From contig JAJFJA010000054.1 of the NCBI GenBank assembly GCA_021774445.1, positions 97,028-161,027 on the forward strand: a stretch of 64,000 bases of DNA, in the 5' to 3' direction. Shown one piece after another: positions 52,341 through 61,513 of the stretch (its first letter is position 1; each line of letters opens with the position of its first letter). The notes beneath the pieces were generated by a model. It was not told the origin of the DNA and ran no database searches. It saw only the letters and a list, made by a program, of their open reading frames with translations. The stretch comes from Alphaproteobacteria bacterium. GTDB taxonomy: Bacteria > Pseudomonadota > Alphaproteobacteria > UBA6615. A program made the position numbers and the translations under genes.

Positions 52341-52939
52341 CGACCCATCGCCGCATGACTCAGCAACAAATAGGTACCGAAACGATGGCTTCCTTGCCGC
52401 CACAAGCCGGCGCCCGGCGCAGTTTGCTGATTGTCGATGACGAGCCCAATTTATGTGGCCAATTGGCCAAGGCTATGGAGCGCCGTGGCTTTGACGTGGT
52501 CACCGCCGGCGGTGTCGCCGATGGCATTGAGATTGCCGAGACCCGTCCGCCGGAGTTCGCCGTGATCGACCTTCGGCTCGGCGATGGCACCGGCCTTGAT
52601 ATCGTCCGCGCGCTGCGCCGCGCCCGGCCCGATGTCCGCGTCATCATGCTGACCGGGTATGGCAACATCGCCACGGCTGTCGCCGCGGTTAAGGCCGGGG
52701 CCGTCGATTATTTGCCGAAGCCGGCGGATGCCGACGCTGTTATGGCCGCGCTGTTGAGCGACGGTGATCCGCTACCGCCGCCGCCCGAGCGCCCGATGTC
52801 GGCGGATCGCGTCCGCTGGGAGCATATCCAGCGGGTCTATGAGCAATGTGGTCGGAATGTCTCGGAGACCGCGCGGCGCCTTAATATGCACCGCCGTACG
52901 TTGCAGCGCATTCTGGCCAAACACGCGCCGCGCGAATAG
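52337..52939 (+). CDS. regA: RegA/PrrA-type response regulator
   Basis: LLIVDDEPNLCGQLAKAMERRGF, VIDLRLGDGTGLDIVRAL, HTH SETARRLNMHRRTLQRILAKHAPRE. Confidence 0.92.
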   Translation: MTTHRRMTQQQIGTETMASLPPQAGARRSLLIVDDEPNLCGQLAKAMERRGFDVVTAGGVADGIEIAETRPPEFAVIDLRLGDGTGLDIVRALRRARPDVRVIMLTGYGNIATAVAAVKAGAVDYLPKPADADAVMAALLSDGDPLPPPPERPMSADRVRWEHIQRVYEQCGRNVSETARRLNMHRRTLQRILAKHAPRE

Positions 52940-52967
52940 GGCCGCGGCGGCCGTGCCGCTGCTGGAC

Positions 52968-54185
52968 TTATGAGCTGGCCGCCCGCCCTTTCGAGTAGTA
53001 GGTCGCGTCGAGCGAACGGCCCTGGAATATGCTGACGCCAAGATCATGGCCGAGCGCGATGGCATCGTCGCTGTCGCAGTGGCACAGGATGACCCGGGCC
53101 GGCCCCGCGCTCTCGATCATGGCCTGAATTGTCGCCCGGCGTGAGCCGTTGGGATCATCCAGGATATCGTTGTTCCACTGCAGTTTCACCAAATCAAGAC
53201 CCAAGGCCTCGCGATCGCAGAATGGCGCGCTGAGGTAGGTCAGGCCGTCCAGACAGATGCGATAACCACGGTCCTTGGCGAAATCCCGCGCGAACACGAA
53301 GGCGCCCATGTCGCTGTAAATGTCGATCATCTGCACCTCGATGACGATCGTGCCCCGGGCGCCGGCCCGCAACGCCGCGTCGAATTGCAGGAATTCCGGT
53401 GATAGCAGCGTCGAGATGTTCAGATTGAGGGAGAAATAGCTCGAGATCGTGCTGTCGTCGGTGCGCCGCATCATCGACATCATCCGCCTATCGAGGGTTC
53501 GCGTCAGCCTCTGGAACAGCCACATGTCGGACAAGAAATCCACTGTTGGCGCCAGGGTGTCGCGCAGATCGGCGATCGAGACGTAGACTTCGTGCAAGAT
53601 CGGCTTCGGTTCTCCCCCCTTCGGCAAGGCGAAAATCGGTTGGCGCCGCATGATGTTGCCGAGGTCGGCTTGGGCCAAGGCGATCTCCAGGCCGGCCAGC
53701 AACTTGGGCGTCATCGGCTTGCGCGTCCGCGTTTTGTTCGCGGCGGCGCCGCCGCGATGCGCCTGCAGCAGCTTTGCCACCTGCTCCTTCAGCCGGTCGA
53801 AGTCCTCCTCCAGCTTGTACCAGGTGCAAAACTGGTGCTCTTCCGAGGCGTTATCGGCGAGCGACAACGGGTCGTCATTGAACAGCTGGCGGACCCGCAG
53901 CACCGCCTCATCGATTTGCTCGACCTTCGCGTCCTTACAGATCGCCACCAGATCGCCATTGCTAAGGGAGAAGACCTGGCCGTCGAAGGCCCGCGCCAAG
54001 GACCCGAATGTGTCGGCTGCAATGCGCAGATGATGGGCCTTGCGGTTGCCTTCTCGCAACTGAGAGATATGAATATGGACCGCTCGGCGGCCTTCGCGCC
54101 TGGGTTCGATTTGCGCGACATATCGGGCCAGGGCGGACTCCTGGCTTGCCTGTTCTGGTGACGGGCTCGGCTGAGCGTTACTCAT
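52968..54185 (-). CDS. Degenerate EAL-domain protein, predicted catalytically inactive
   Basis: EAL-like region RRQPIFALPKGGEPKPILHEVYVSI (no EAL triad), FSLNLNISTLLSPEFLQFD, VIEVQMIDIYSDM, ISIFQG-like GVSIFQGRSLD; divergent N-terminal domain. Confidence 0.65.
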   Translation of the reverse strand: MSNAQPSPSPEQASQESALARYVAQIEPRREGRRAVHIHISQLREGNRKAHHLRIAADTFGSLARAFDGQVFSLSNGDLVAICKDAKVEQIDEAVLRVRQLFNDDPLSLADNASEEHQFCTWYKLEEDFDRLKEQVAKLLQAHRGGAAANKTRTRKPMTPKLLAGLEIALAQADLGNIMRRQPIFALPKGGEPKPILHEVYVSIADLRDTLAPTVDFLSDMWLFQRLTRTLDRRMMSMMRRTDDSTISSYFSLNLNISTLLSPEFLQFDAALRAGARGTIVIEVQMIDIYSDMGAFVFARDFAKDRGYRICLDGLTYLSAPFCDREALGLDLVKLQWNNDILDDPNGSRRATIQAMIESAGPARVILCHCDSDDAIALGHDLGVSIFQGRSLDATYYSKGRAASS

Positions 54186-54412
54186 AGAAGGTCTCCGGGT
54201 CCGCTGCCGGGGGAACTGACCCTTGCGTGGGGCGAGGCGAAGTGCCCACCCTAGACACCGCATGTTACGAGATCCTTAACCTTGCTGGGTCACAACCCTG
54301 GCCAGGGTCGCGGGGTTCGCTCGGCTGTTCGCCGATACTTGATTGCGCATCGGATTTGCCCCATACGCGGGACTCAAATCCGCCGCCACCACGCCCTATG
54401 TTAGGGTCTGTC

Positions 54413-55201
54413 ATGATTTCCAAATTGTTCCGCTCAAAAAAACCGGCCCGGGCCGAACCGCCAAAGCACCTTGAAATGGTCACCGATGCCGCTGTCCCCG
54501 CCGGCGCGCGTGTCTATGCCATTGGTGATATTCATGGCCGGCTTGATCTGTTGCGCAAGCTCGAGGCCCAAATCGCCGCCCACGCCGCGGCCGATCCGAT
54601 ATCCCGTAAAGTATTGATATATATCGGGGATTATGTCGACCGCGGGTACGAATCCCGGGCCGTCTTGGACCATCTACTGGCCCCGACCCTGCCGGGTTTC
54701 GAACGTGTCACCCTGAAAGGCAACCACGAGGATTTTGTCCTGCGATTCCTCGCCGGCGACGACATGGCGTCCATGTGGCTGGTCAATGGCGGGCGTGAGA
54801 CCTTGATGAGCTACGATGTCATGATGCCACCGGGCGTCGATCGCGAGGAACAGGTCGAGGCGGCACGGCAGCAGTTCGGCGAGGTTTTCCCAGCGGCCCA
54901 TAAGGACTTTCTCGAAGGCCTCCCGCTGTCCCATCGCGAGGGCGGATATCTGTTCGTCCACGCCGGCATCCGGCCCGGTGTGTCCCTCGAGACCCAGGAT
55001 GAAGCTGATCTCTTGTGGATCAGGGAAGCCTTTCTGAATAACGCCGATGACCATGGTGCCGTGGTCGTGCATGGCCACACGCCGGTCGCGGAGCCCGATA
55101 TCCAGCCCAACCGTATCGGCATCGACACCGGCGCGTTCGCCACCGGGCACCTCACCTGTATCGTTTTGGAAGGGCGCAGCTACAGCTTCCTGACCACCTG
55201 A
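54413..55201 (+). CDS. Calcineurin-like serine/threonine metallophosphatase
   Basis: VYAIGDIHGRLDLLRKL, YIGDYVDRGYESRAVLDHL, LKGNHEDFVLRFL, FVHAGIRPGV, VVVHGHTPV. Confidence 0.93.
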   Translation: MISKLFRSKKPARAEPPKHLEMVTDAAVPAGARVYAIGDIHGRLDLLRKLEAQIAAHAAADPISRKVLIYIGDYVDRGYESRAVLDHLLAPTLPGFERVTLKGNHEDFVLRFLAGDDMASMWLVNGGRETLMSYDVMMPPGVDREEQVEAARQQFGEVFPAAHKDFLEGLPLSHREGGYLFVHAGIRPGVSLETQDEADLLWIREAFLNNADDHGAVVVHGHTPVAEPDIQPNRIGIDTGAFATGHLTCIVLEGRSYSFLTT

Positions 55202-55312
55202 GCGGTGCCCTAAGTCGTCGGCGCAAACCATACGTATGTGCTTCTGAAAGGCGGGTCTATCGCCGCGCTTTCCAGCGGTCACGCCGGCCGGCGCCGGCGA
55301 CGTCGCCGGTCC

Positions 55313-56770
55313 TCAATAGGCATTCTCATGCATGAAGCCGCAGGCCAAGGTGAGCAGCAGAATGCGTATATCCAGCAGCAGCGACCAATGCTCGATATAG
55401 TAGATATCGTGTTCGACCCGGGCGCGCATTTTTGCCGCCGTATTGGTTTCGCCGCGATACCCGTTGACCTGCGCCCAGCCGGTGATTCCGGGACGCACGC
55501 GATGGCGGGCGTGGTAGCCGTCGATGATCTTTGCGAAGGCCTCGTTGTGGGCGACGGCATGCGGCCGTGGACCGACCAACGACATACTGCCGTTCAGCAC
55601 GTTGAGTAATTGCGGCAACTCGTCAAGGCTCGTCCGCCGCAACAACCGGCCCACCCGCGTCACGCGCGGATCGCCACGCTGTGCTTGCATCACGTCACCA
55701 TCGCCGCGATCGACCATGGTGCGAAATTTGAACATCGTGAACGCCTGGTTGTTGAAGCCGTAGCGCCGCTGCCGGAACAAGACGGGACCGCGGCTCTCCA
55801 GTTTGATCGCCGCCGCAATGACGATCAAAAACGGCGCTGAAAGCACTAACAGAAGGGCGCTCAGCAGCCTGTCCAGCGCCGACTTGACCAGTTGCGGCCA
55901 CCCCGAGTTTGGTCGGCGCGCGACATCCAGTACCGGCACGCCGCTAAGGCTGCTGAGATTGCTGGATCCATGGGCGAACCCCGCAAGGTCGCTGGCTAGC
56001 CGTACGTCCACCGGCAGTTCGCGCAGCTTGCGCACGATGGCGCCCACCCGCGCTTCGGCGCTCCACGGCAGCGCGATGACGATTTCGTCGATTCGCTGTC
56101 GCCGCGCCATGATGACCAGGTCATCGACGCGGCCCACCACGGCGGTGCCGTATACCGAGGCCGCGACTCGATTGAGTCTGTCGTCGAAAATGCCGACGAC
56201 TCGGTTCCACGGTTCATCGGCGCGGGCCATCCGCTCCAGCAGTCTTCTTGCTTGCTCGCCCGCACCGATAATCGCGATGTTGCGTGTTAGGGTACCGCTG
56301 CGCGCGGCCCATCGCAGCAACCCGCTAAAGCTTGCCCGTGTCAGGCACAGGATGGGCGGTGTACAGATCAGGCTCGAAAACACCCACACGCGCGAGAACT
56401 GGTCGGAAATTTTCAAGGCGAAGGCCAGCATCACCAGCACGGCGAACACCGCGCCGCCGAGCCCGATGATCTTGCCGCTATGGCGTCCGGTGCGCGTGAT
56501 CGCCTCAAAGCGGTACAGACCGGCGAGCGAGAACAGCGCCACGGTCAGCAGAACCTGCAAGCCTAACCCGGCGGCGTACAAGCCAAAGCTGCTTTCGCTC
56601 CAGCCGACATAGCTCAGATAGAACAGCAGGCCGGGAAGGGTCACCGAAATCCCGTCGGCCAACACCGCGGATCCGGCGACAATGACCGGCGAGATCGCCG
56701 TCCCGCCCGCGCGCAGCGATTCACCTTGTCGTAACGGTTCGCGGCGTTCCAGCCGCACCATTAGGGTCAT
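55313..56770 (-). CDS. Polyprenyl-phosphate glycosylphosphotransferase (WcaJ/GumD-like)
   Basis: Five N-terminal TM segments, [95 protein letters not shown]. Confidence 0.93.
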   Translation of the reverse strand: MTLMVRLERREPLRQGESLRAGGTAISPVIVAGSAVLADGISVTLPGLLFYLSYVGWSESSFGLYAAGLGLQVLLTVALFSLAGLYRFEAITRTGRHSGKIIGLGGAVFAVLVMLAFALKISDQFSRVWVFSSLICTPPILCLTRASFSGLLRWAARSGTLTRNIAIIGAGEQARRLLERMARADEPWNRVVGIFDDRLNRVAASVYGTAVVGRVDDLVIMARRQRIDEIVIALPWSAEARVGAIVRKLRELPVDVRLASDLAGFAHGSSNLSSLSGVPVLDVARRPNSGWPQLVKSALDRLLSALLLVLSAPFLIVIAAAIKLESRGPVLFRQRRYGFNNQAFTMFKFRTMVDRGDGDVMQAQRGDPRVTRVGRLLRRTSLDELPQLLNVLNGSMSLVGPRPHAVAHNEAFAKIIDGYHARHRVRPGITGWAQVNGYRGETNTAAKMRARVEHDIYYIEHWSLLLDIRILLLTLACGFMHENAY

Positions 56771-56992
56771 CGTCGACCCCGGTTCGAGCGTTCGCCTGCA
56801 GTGTGTGAGCGCTCGAGTCTGCCTGCGTGGCCTCTTGGCATCCCAGCCACCCCGCTACCTCGCGAAGTTTTTTCTGTACACTCTCGACGGTTCGAATGAT
56901 CCGCCTCGTGCCTCCTTTGATGGAAGCTGAATCCGTTTCCGGGATCAAGCGACCGGCGCCTTCATCGGTGGATTGCCCCAACAATGCTACAA

Positions 56993-57026
56993 CGCACCCG
57001 GCGCCAACCGGTTGGCGCCGGGTGCG
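56993..57026. repeat. Perfect 34-bp palindrome in the divergent EPS intergenic region
   Basis: CGCACCCGGCGCCAACC|GGTTGGCGCCGGGTGCG with no loop. Confidence 0.9.
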
Positions 57027-57181
57027 GCCTTGGCCTATAGAGATTCCGGAAAGACTCTGGCCGAGACGTTCAACAACGCACCCTATCCCACCCCGTTGTC
57101 GACGAAATCGGTTTGAGCGGCGCGTCGTTCGTCCCGAACCGTCGCGCCCAATTGGGCTGTTGTCGCAAGGGGGAACGCGGC

Positions 57182-58477
57182 ATGTCGTCGTCGAACAACA
57201 TCCACGCTGTGTCCATGGTCGCTCGGTTGGCTGTCACCCGTACTTTCATTGTTGCGCTGTCGGTTGTCGGGTTTGCCGCGGCCGCCGCCGCGCAAACCGC
57301 GCAAGATGAGGCCGTCGCCAACCGGCCGCGCCCGGACTTCGCCGCGTCCTGTATCCGGCTCGGGTCCGTCCGCGGTGCGGAGGAAGGCGGCTTGCGCCTC
57401 TGCCCGACCCTCGATCTCAGTGTTGCCTATGACGACAACGTGTTCCGCACCGATCAGAACACCCAATCGGATACCTCCACGCGCCTGGCGCCGGCGGTCT
57501 CGCTGAATTCCGATTGGGACCGTCATGCGGTGTCGCTCGGTTTGCAGGGTGCCTTCACCCGTTTTGCCGATGTCGGCAACAATGACTCGGACGACTATGA
57601 CCTGCGCGCGTCCGGCCGCCTCGATGTCGACGACGGCATCGCCGCCGATGTCTCGGCAAGTCTTGGGCGCTTCCATGTCGATCGCGACGATCCCGACAGT
57701 GCCGGCGCGGCCAGTGACGTCGACCGTTTCTTTCTCGCCACCGAGAGTCTCGGATTCAACTATGGCCCCGGCGACCTTAGCGTCGGTATCACCGGCACCG
57801 CGCGCCAATACGACTATCGCGACAACGGCGTGATCGACAATGACGATCAGGACCGCGACGAATATGGTCTCAGCCTCAATACCGGTTTCGCCTTCGGCTC
57901 GGGCCTGTCCGTGTTTGTCGCCCCCAGCTACCGGATTGTCCGTTACGACCGCACCCCGGACAGCGCCGGCGTGATCCGCGATTCGGACGGCTACGATATT
58001 CGCGCCGGTCTGTCCTACGATATCTCCGGCGTTTCCTTCGTTGAGTTCAGCGCTGGTTTCTTCGAACAAAGTTTCGACGATCCGAGCTTTGCCGACACCA
58101 GCGGCACCTCGGTGCGCGGTCGCCTATTGTGGAATATTACCGACCTGCAGACCCTGGATTTCGCCGTCGACCGTGCCATCGATGAAACCACCCAACCTGG
58201 CGTCTCGGCGATCGTCAACACCAACGTCACCCTGGGCATCGATTTCGACATCGCCGACAATTTCCTGCTCAATACCCGCACGGCCTACCGCAACGCCGAT
58301 TTCGAAAGCGATACGCGAACCGACGATACCGTGTCCGCCGGCCTCACGATGACCTATTTTGTCAACGAGTATTTCAACGCCACGGCATCCTATGATCACA
58401 CCCGCCGCAGCTCGAACGCCGCGGGCCGGGACTTTATTGCCAACCAGGTCCGGCTGGCCCTGCGGGTGCAACTATGA
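57182..58477 (+). CDS. Outer-membrane beta-barrel protein (BBP2-like), EPS-associated
   Basis: Signal peptide TRTFIVALSVVGFAAAAAA; alternating strands rich in D/N/T, ending with aromatic/hydrophobic strand (ANQVRLALRVQL). Confidence 0.8.
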   Translation: MSSSNNIHAVSMVARLAVTRTFIVALSVVGFAAAAAAQTAQDEAVANRPRPDFAASCIRLGSVRGAEEGGLRLCPTLDLSVAYDDNVFRTDQNTQSDTSTRLAPAVSLNSDWDRHAVSLGLQGAFTRFADVGNNDSDDYDLRASGRLDVDDGIAADVSASLGRFHVDRDDPDSAGAASDVDRFFLATESLGFNYGPGDLSVGITGTARQYDYRDNGVIDNDDQDRDEYGLSLNTGFAFGSGLSVFVAPSYRIVRYDRTPDSAGVIRDSDGYDIRAGLSYDISGVSFVEFSAGFFEQSFDDPSFADTSGTSVRGRLLWNITDLQTLDFAVDRAIDETTQPGVSAIVNTNVTLGIDFDIADNFLLNTRTAYRNADFESDTRTDDTVSAGLTMTYFVNEYFNATASYDHTRRSSNAAGRDFIANQVRLALRVQL

Positions 58478-58490
58478 TGGAGGCGTACCG

Positions 58491-59072
58491 ATGACAGCTT
58501 GGCGGAAATCGATGTGGCGCCGCCTGGTGCTGAGTTTTATCGCCCTTGCCGCGGCCGCCTGTGCCGGCCCGGCCGACGACATCATCCCCGCTTCCGGCCT
58601 TAATCCGGCCTCGGCGGTGTATCGCCTGGCGCCGGGTGACCGCTTGCGCATCAACACCTTCGGGCATCCGGATGTCTCCGGCGAGTTTGAGATCGATGCC
58701 ACCGGGTACATCGTCTTTCCGTTGCTCGGCCAGGTCCGCGCCGGCGGTGCAAGCGTCGATGCCCTGACCGACCAGCTGACCGAGGAGCTCGACCGCCGCT
58801 TTATCGTCGATCCCAGCCTCAGCGTCGATGTCCTCAACTTCCGGCCGTTTTTCATCCTCGGCCAGGTCAATCGCCCCGACAGCTACCCCTACCGTTCCGG
58901 CCTCACCGTGCGCCAGGCGGTGGCCGTCGCCGGCGGTTTCACCCGCCGCGCCAAGACCGGCGTCGTTACCGTGGTGCGCCAGACCGAGACCGGGCCGCAG
59001 GAGTTTCGCGCCTCCCTCGACGCGTCGCTGCTGCCCGGCGACACCGTCGAGGTCTCCCGCCGGCTGTTCTAG
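58491..59072 (+). CDS. Short Wza/GumB-like polysaccharide export lipoprotein
   Basis: Lipobox LAAAACAG; YRLAPGDRLRINTFGHPDVSGEFEIDATGYIVFPLLGQVRAGG; FFILGQVNRPDSYPYRSGLTVRQAVAVAGGFT; GGAGG SD. Confidence 0.9.
   Translation: MTAWRKSMWRRLVLSFIALAAAACAGPADDIIPASGLNPASAVYRLAPGDRLRINTFGHPDVSGEFEIDATGYIVFPLLGQVRAGGASVDALTDQLTEELDRRFIVDPSLSVDVLNFRPFFILGQVNRPDSYPYRSGLTVRQAVAVAGGFTRRAKTGVVTVVRQTETGPQEFRASLDASLLPGDTVEVSRRLF
59053..59070. repeat. 18-bp direct repeat, left copy
   Basis: TCTCCCGCCGGCTGTTCT, identical to 61381-61398. Confidence 0.85.
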
Positions 59073-59378
59073 ATAGTCCGCCTAGGCCTTGATCGGGCCC
59101 GCGCTCTGGCGGCTCCTTACGTCTGCGCTGTCAGTGACCGGGCATACGAAAGCCGCGACGATCGCTTTGTCGACCATCCCAACTCGGTGCCAATCGTCCG
59201 ACCAGCCTGGTGCATGACAGCGCGCCGCGTGGCCACGCCGCCCTGGCCGATGCCTTGGGCGCCTCCTGGTGGGGGCTGCGGCATCGCGCCATGAAATGAC
59301 GAGATCGCCGCCTTGCCTGCGGGTCCGGGCCCGTCACTGGCGGTGGCGCGGGCGGTTGCCGCAGGTTAGTATCGTCCG

Positions 59379-61145
59379 ATGACTGCGAGAACCCAGCGCA
59401 GACTAGCGGCGATAGTGGCTGCCGACATGGTTGGCTACTCGCGCCTTATGGGCAAGGACGAAGTTGGTACACTCGCCGCGCTGCGGCGCCACCGCGGCGA
59501 ATTGATCGATCCGCAGATCGCCGAACATGGCGGGCGAGTTGTCAAGGCCATGGGCGATGGTCTGCTGCTGGAATTCCCTTCCGTGGTCGCCGCCACCGAG
59601 TGCGCGATAGCAATTCAGCGGGGTCTGTCGGCGCGCAATGCAGGCCAGAGCGAAGACCGCTCCATCCGCTTCCGCATTGGCATCAATGTCGGCGACATCA
59701 TTATCGAGGACGAAGATATCTTCGGCGACGGCGTCAACCTCGCTGCACGCGTTGAACCTCTGGCCCGGCCCGGCGGCATCGCCCTGTCGGATGATGCCTA
59801 CCGGCAGGTCCGCGATCGCCTCGAAATAGCCTGGCAGGACGGCGGCACATACGAGGTCAAGAACATCGCCCGGCCGCTCCGCGTGTGGCACTGGCCGGAG
59901 GCGGCGCCACAGCCAACCACGCCGGGCGCCGCAGAGCCAGGGCCCTTGCCACTGCCCGACCGGCCCTCGATAGCGGTGCTGCCTTTCGACAACATGTCCC
60001 GCGATCCGGAGCAGGATTATTTTGCCGACGGCATGACCGAGGATCTGATCACCGATTTGTCGAAGATTTCCGGCATTTTCGTGGTGGCGCGGAACTCCTC
60101 CTTCACCTTCAAGGGGCAGGCCATCGATGTCCGCGCCGCTGCGCGACAACTGGGAGTGCGCTACATCCTCGAAGGCAGCGTCCGCAAGGCTGGGGCACGC
60201 GTCCGCATCAACGTGCAGCTGATCGACGCGACGAGCGGCGGCCACATTTGGGCCGAACGCTACGATGGCACGGTTGAGAACGTCTTCGAATTACAAGACG
60301 ACGTCGGCGCCAAGGTGATTGCGGCCCTCTCGGTTCACTTGAGCGGCGAGGAGCGGGAACGCCTGCACAAGATCCACACCCGTAACCTGGAAGCTTACGA
60401 ACTCTTCGTGCGGGCGAAGTCGATGCCTTTTCCGCCGCTACCGGAACGCGTAGCCGCCGCCCGCCAGATGTTCGAAAAAGTCATCCGATTGGATCCAAAA
60501 TTCGCTGGGGGTTACGCCGGTTTGTCTTGGATGCTTGCTCTCGGCTCAATCGCTGGGCATGGCGACGTGAGTGCAAGCGCCGCGCGGGCAGAAGCCTTGT
60601 CGCGCAAGGCCATTGCGCTTGATGACAGCTTCGGCATGTCATACATGACCTTCGGATTGGCGTTATATTTGCAAGGCAAGTACGAGGAGGCAATCGCCGC
60701 TGCCGACGAAGCCGTCGCCCGCCAACCCAGCGATTCCGACGCTCATGCGTACCGGGGGTTGGTTTTGGCCTTCGGCGGCCGCGCGGCACTTGGGATTGAG
60801 CCAATCGAACATGCGATCCGTCTTAACCCGCAGTTCGTTAGCGGTCCTTATCTCAATCTGCGTAGCGCCATCAAGCTTCTGGCCGAGGACTACGAAGGCG
60901 CTGCGCGGTCATATGAAGAGAATCTTGCCTGCCATGGCCCTGTCGGCCCGCCGGCATGGTGCTGGGCCGCCGCGGCTTATTGGGCACTCGACAGGCATGA
61001 CGATGCCAAACGCGCGGCGGCGCAGCTAACCGCGCAATTTCCCGCCTTCCGCCTAAAAAGCTGGAACTTCTTCCGATTGTTGAAGTCATCGCAGGACCGC
61101 GAACGGGTGCATGGTCTCGCACATGCTGCCGGCGTGCCCGAATGA
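59379..61145 (+). CDS. Class III adenylate/guanylate cyclase with TolB-like domain and TPR region
   Basis: RRLAAIVAADMVGYSRLMGKDEVGTLAALRRHR...VVKAMGDGLLLEF...FGDGVNLAARVEPLARPGGIALS; IAVLPFDNMSRDPEQDYFADGMTEDLITDLSKISGIFVVARNSSF; TPR-like C-terminus. Confidence 0.92.
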   Translation: MTARTQRRLAAIVAADMVGYSRLMGKDEVGTLAALRRHRGELIDPQIAEHGGRVVKAMGDGLLLEFPSVVAATECAIAIQRGLSARNAGQSEDRSIRFRIGINVGDIIIEDEDIFGDGVNLAARVEPLARPGGIALSDDAYRQVRDRLEIAWQDGGTYEVKNIARPLRVWHWPEAAPQPTTPGAAEPGPLPLPDRPSIAVLPFDNMSRDPEQDYFADGMTEDLITDLSKISGIFVVARNSSFTFKGQAIDVRAAARQLGVRYILEGSVRKAGARVRINVQLIDATSGGHIWAERYDGTVENVFELQDDVGAKVIAALSVHLSGEERERLHKIHTRNLEAYELFVRAKSMPFPPLPERVAAARQMFEKVIRLDPKFAGGYAGLSWMLALGSIAGHGDVSASAARAEALSRKAIALDDSFGMSYMTFGLALYLQGKYEEAIAAADEAVARQPSDSDAHAYRGLVLAFGGRAALGIEPIEHAIRLNPQFVSGPYLNLRSAIKLLAEDYEGAARSYEENLACHGPVGPPAWCWAAAAYWALDRHDDAKRAAAQLTAQFPAFRLKSWNFFRLLKSSQDRERVHGLAHAAGVPE

Positions 61146-61380
61146 CCGACGCGAGCCAATTGCAAGGCTAAGCCCGACCTGCCGCCCCAGGTGAGCCGAC
61201 GTTGCGCTTAGGTTCCATGATCCTATGCACCGGGGTTGGCAACGCAGGACCGGGGCGTCGTTGTCTCGATGCGGCAGCGCGGCTGGTCGGTTTTGTTCGG
61301 GGGCAGGTACCCGCCGCGAAATTGTCAGCCCACCTGCACGTTTAAGGTCCTCGATGGCCGCGAGGCGTAACGAGGCGAAA

Positions 61381-61398
61381 TCTCCCGCCGGCTGTTCT
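61381..61398. repeat. 18-bp direct repeat, right copy
   Basis: TCTCCCGCCGGCTGTTCT, identical to 59053-59070. Confidence 0.85.
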
Positions 61399-61513
61399 GA
61401 ACGGTTTGTTGGGCCGCGCGCGGAGGCCCCGGTAGGCCCTGCCCCATGCAAGGATGCGCAACACTACGTTGCCTGACGCCCTGGCGATAGTGGATCGGCG
61501 TGGCAAGGGCAAT

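Noticed and set aside
59131-59337. Possible gene remnant (SLVHDSAPRGHAALADALGASWWGLRHRAMK) between the export gene and the cyclase
   Set aside because: Too short and without a family match I can name; could be noncoding. Only a database search could support it.
61086-61451. Minus-strand ORF of 121 aa in the intergenic region after the cyclase
   Set aside because: Overlaps the cyclase end, with no recognisable domain and no convincing start site.
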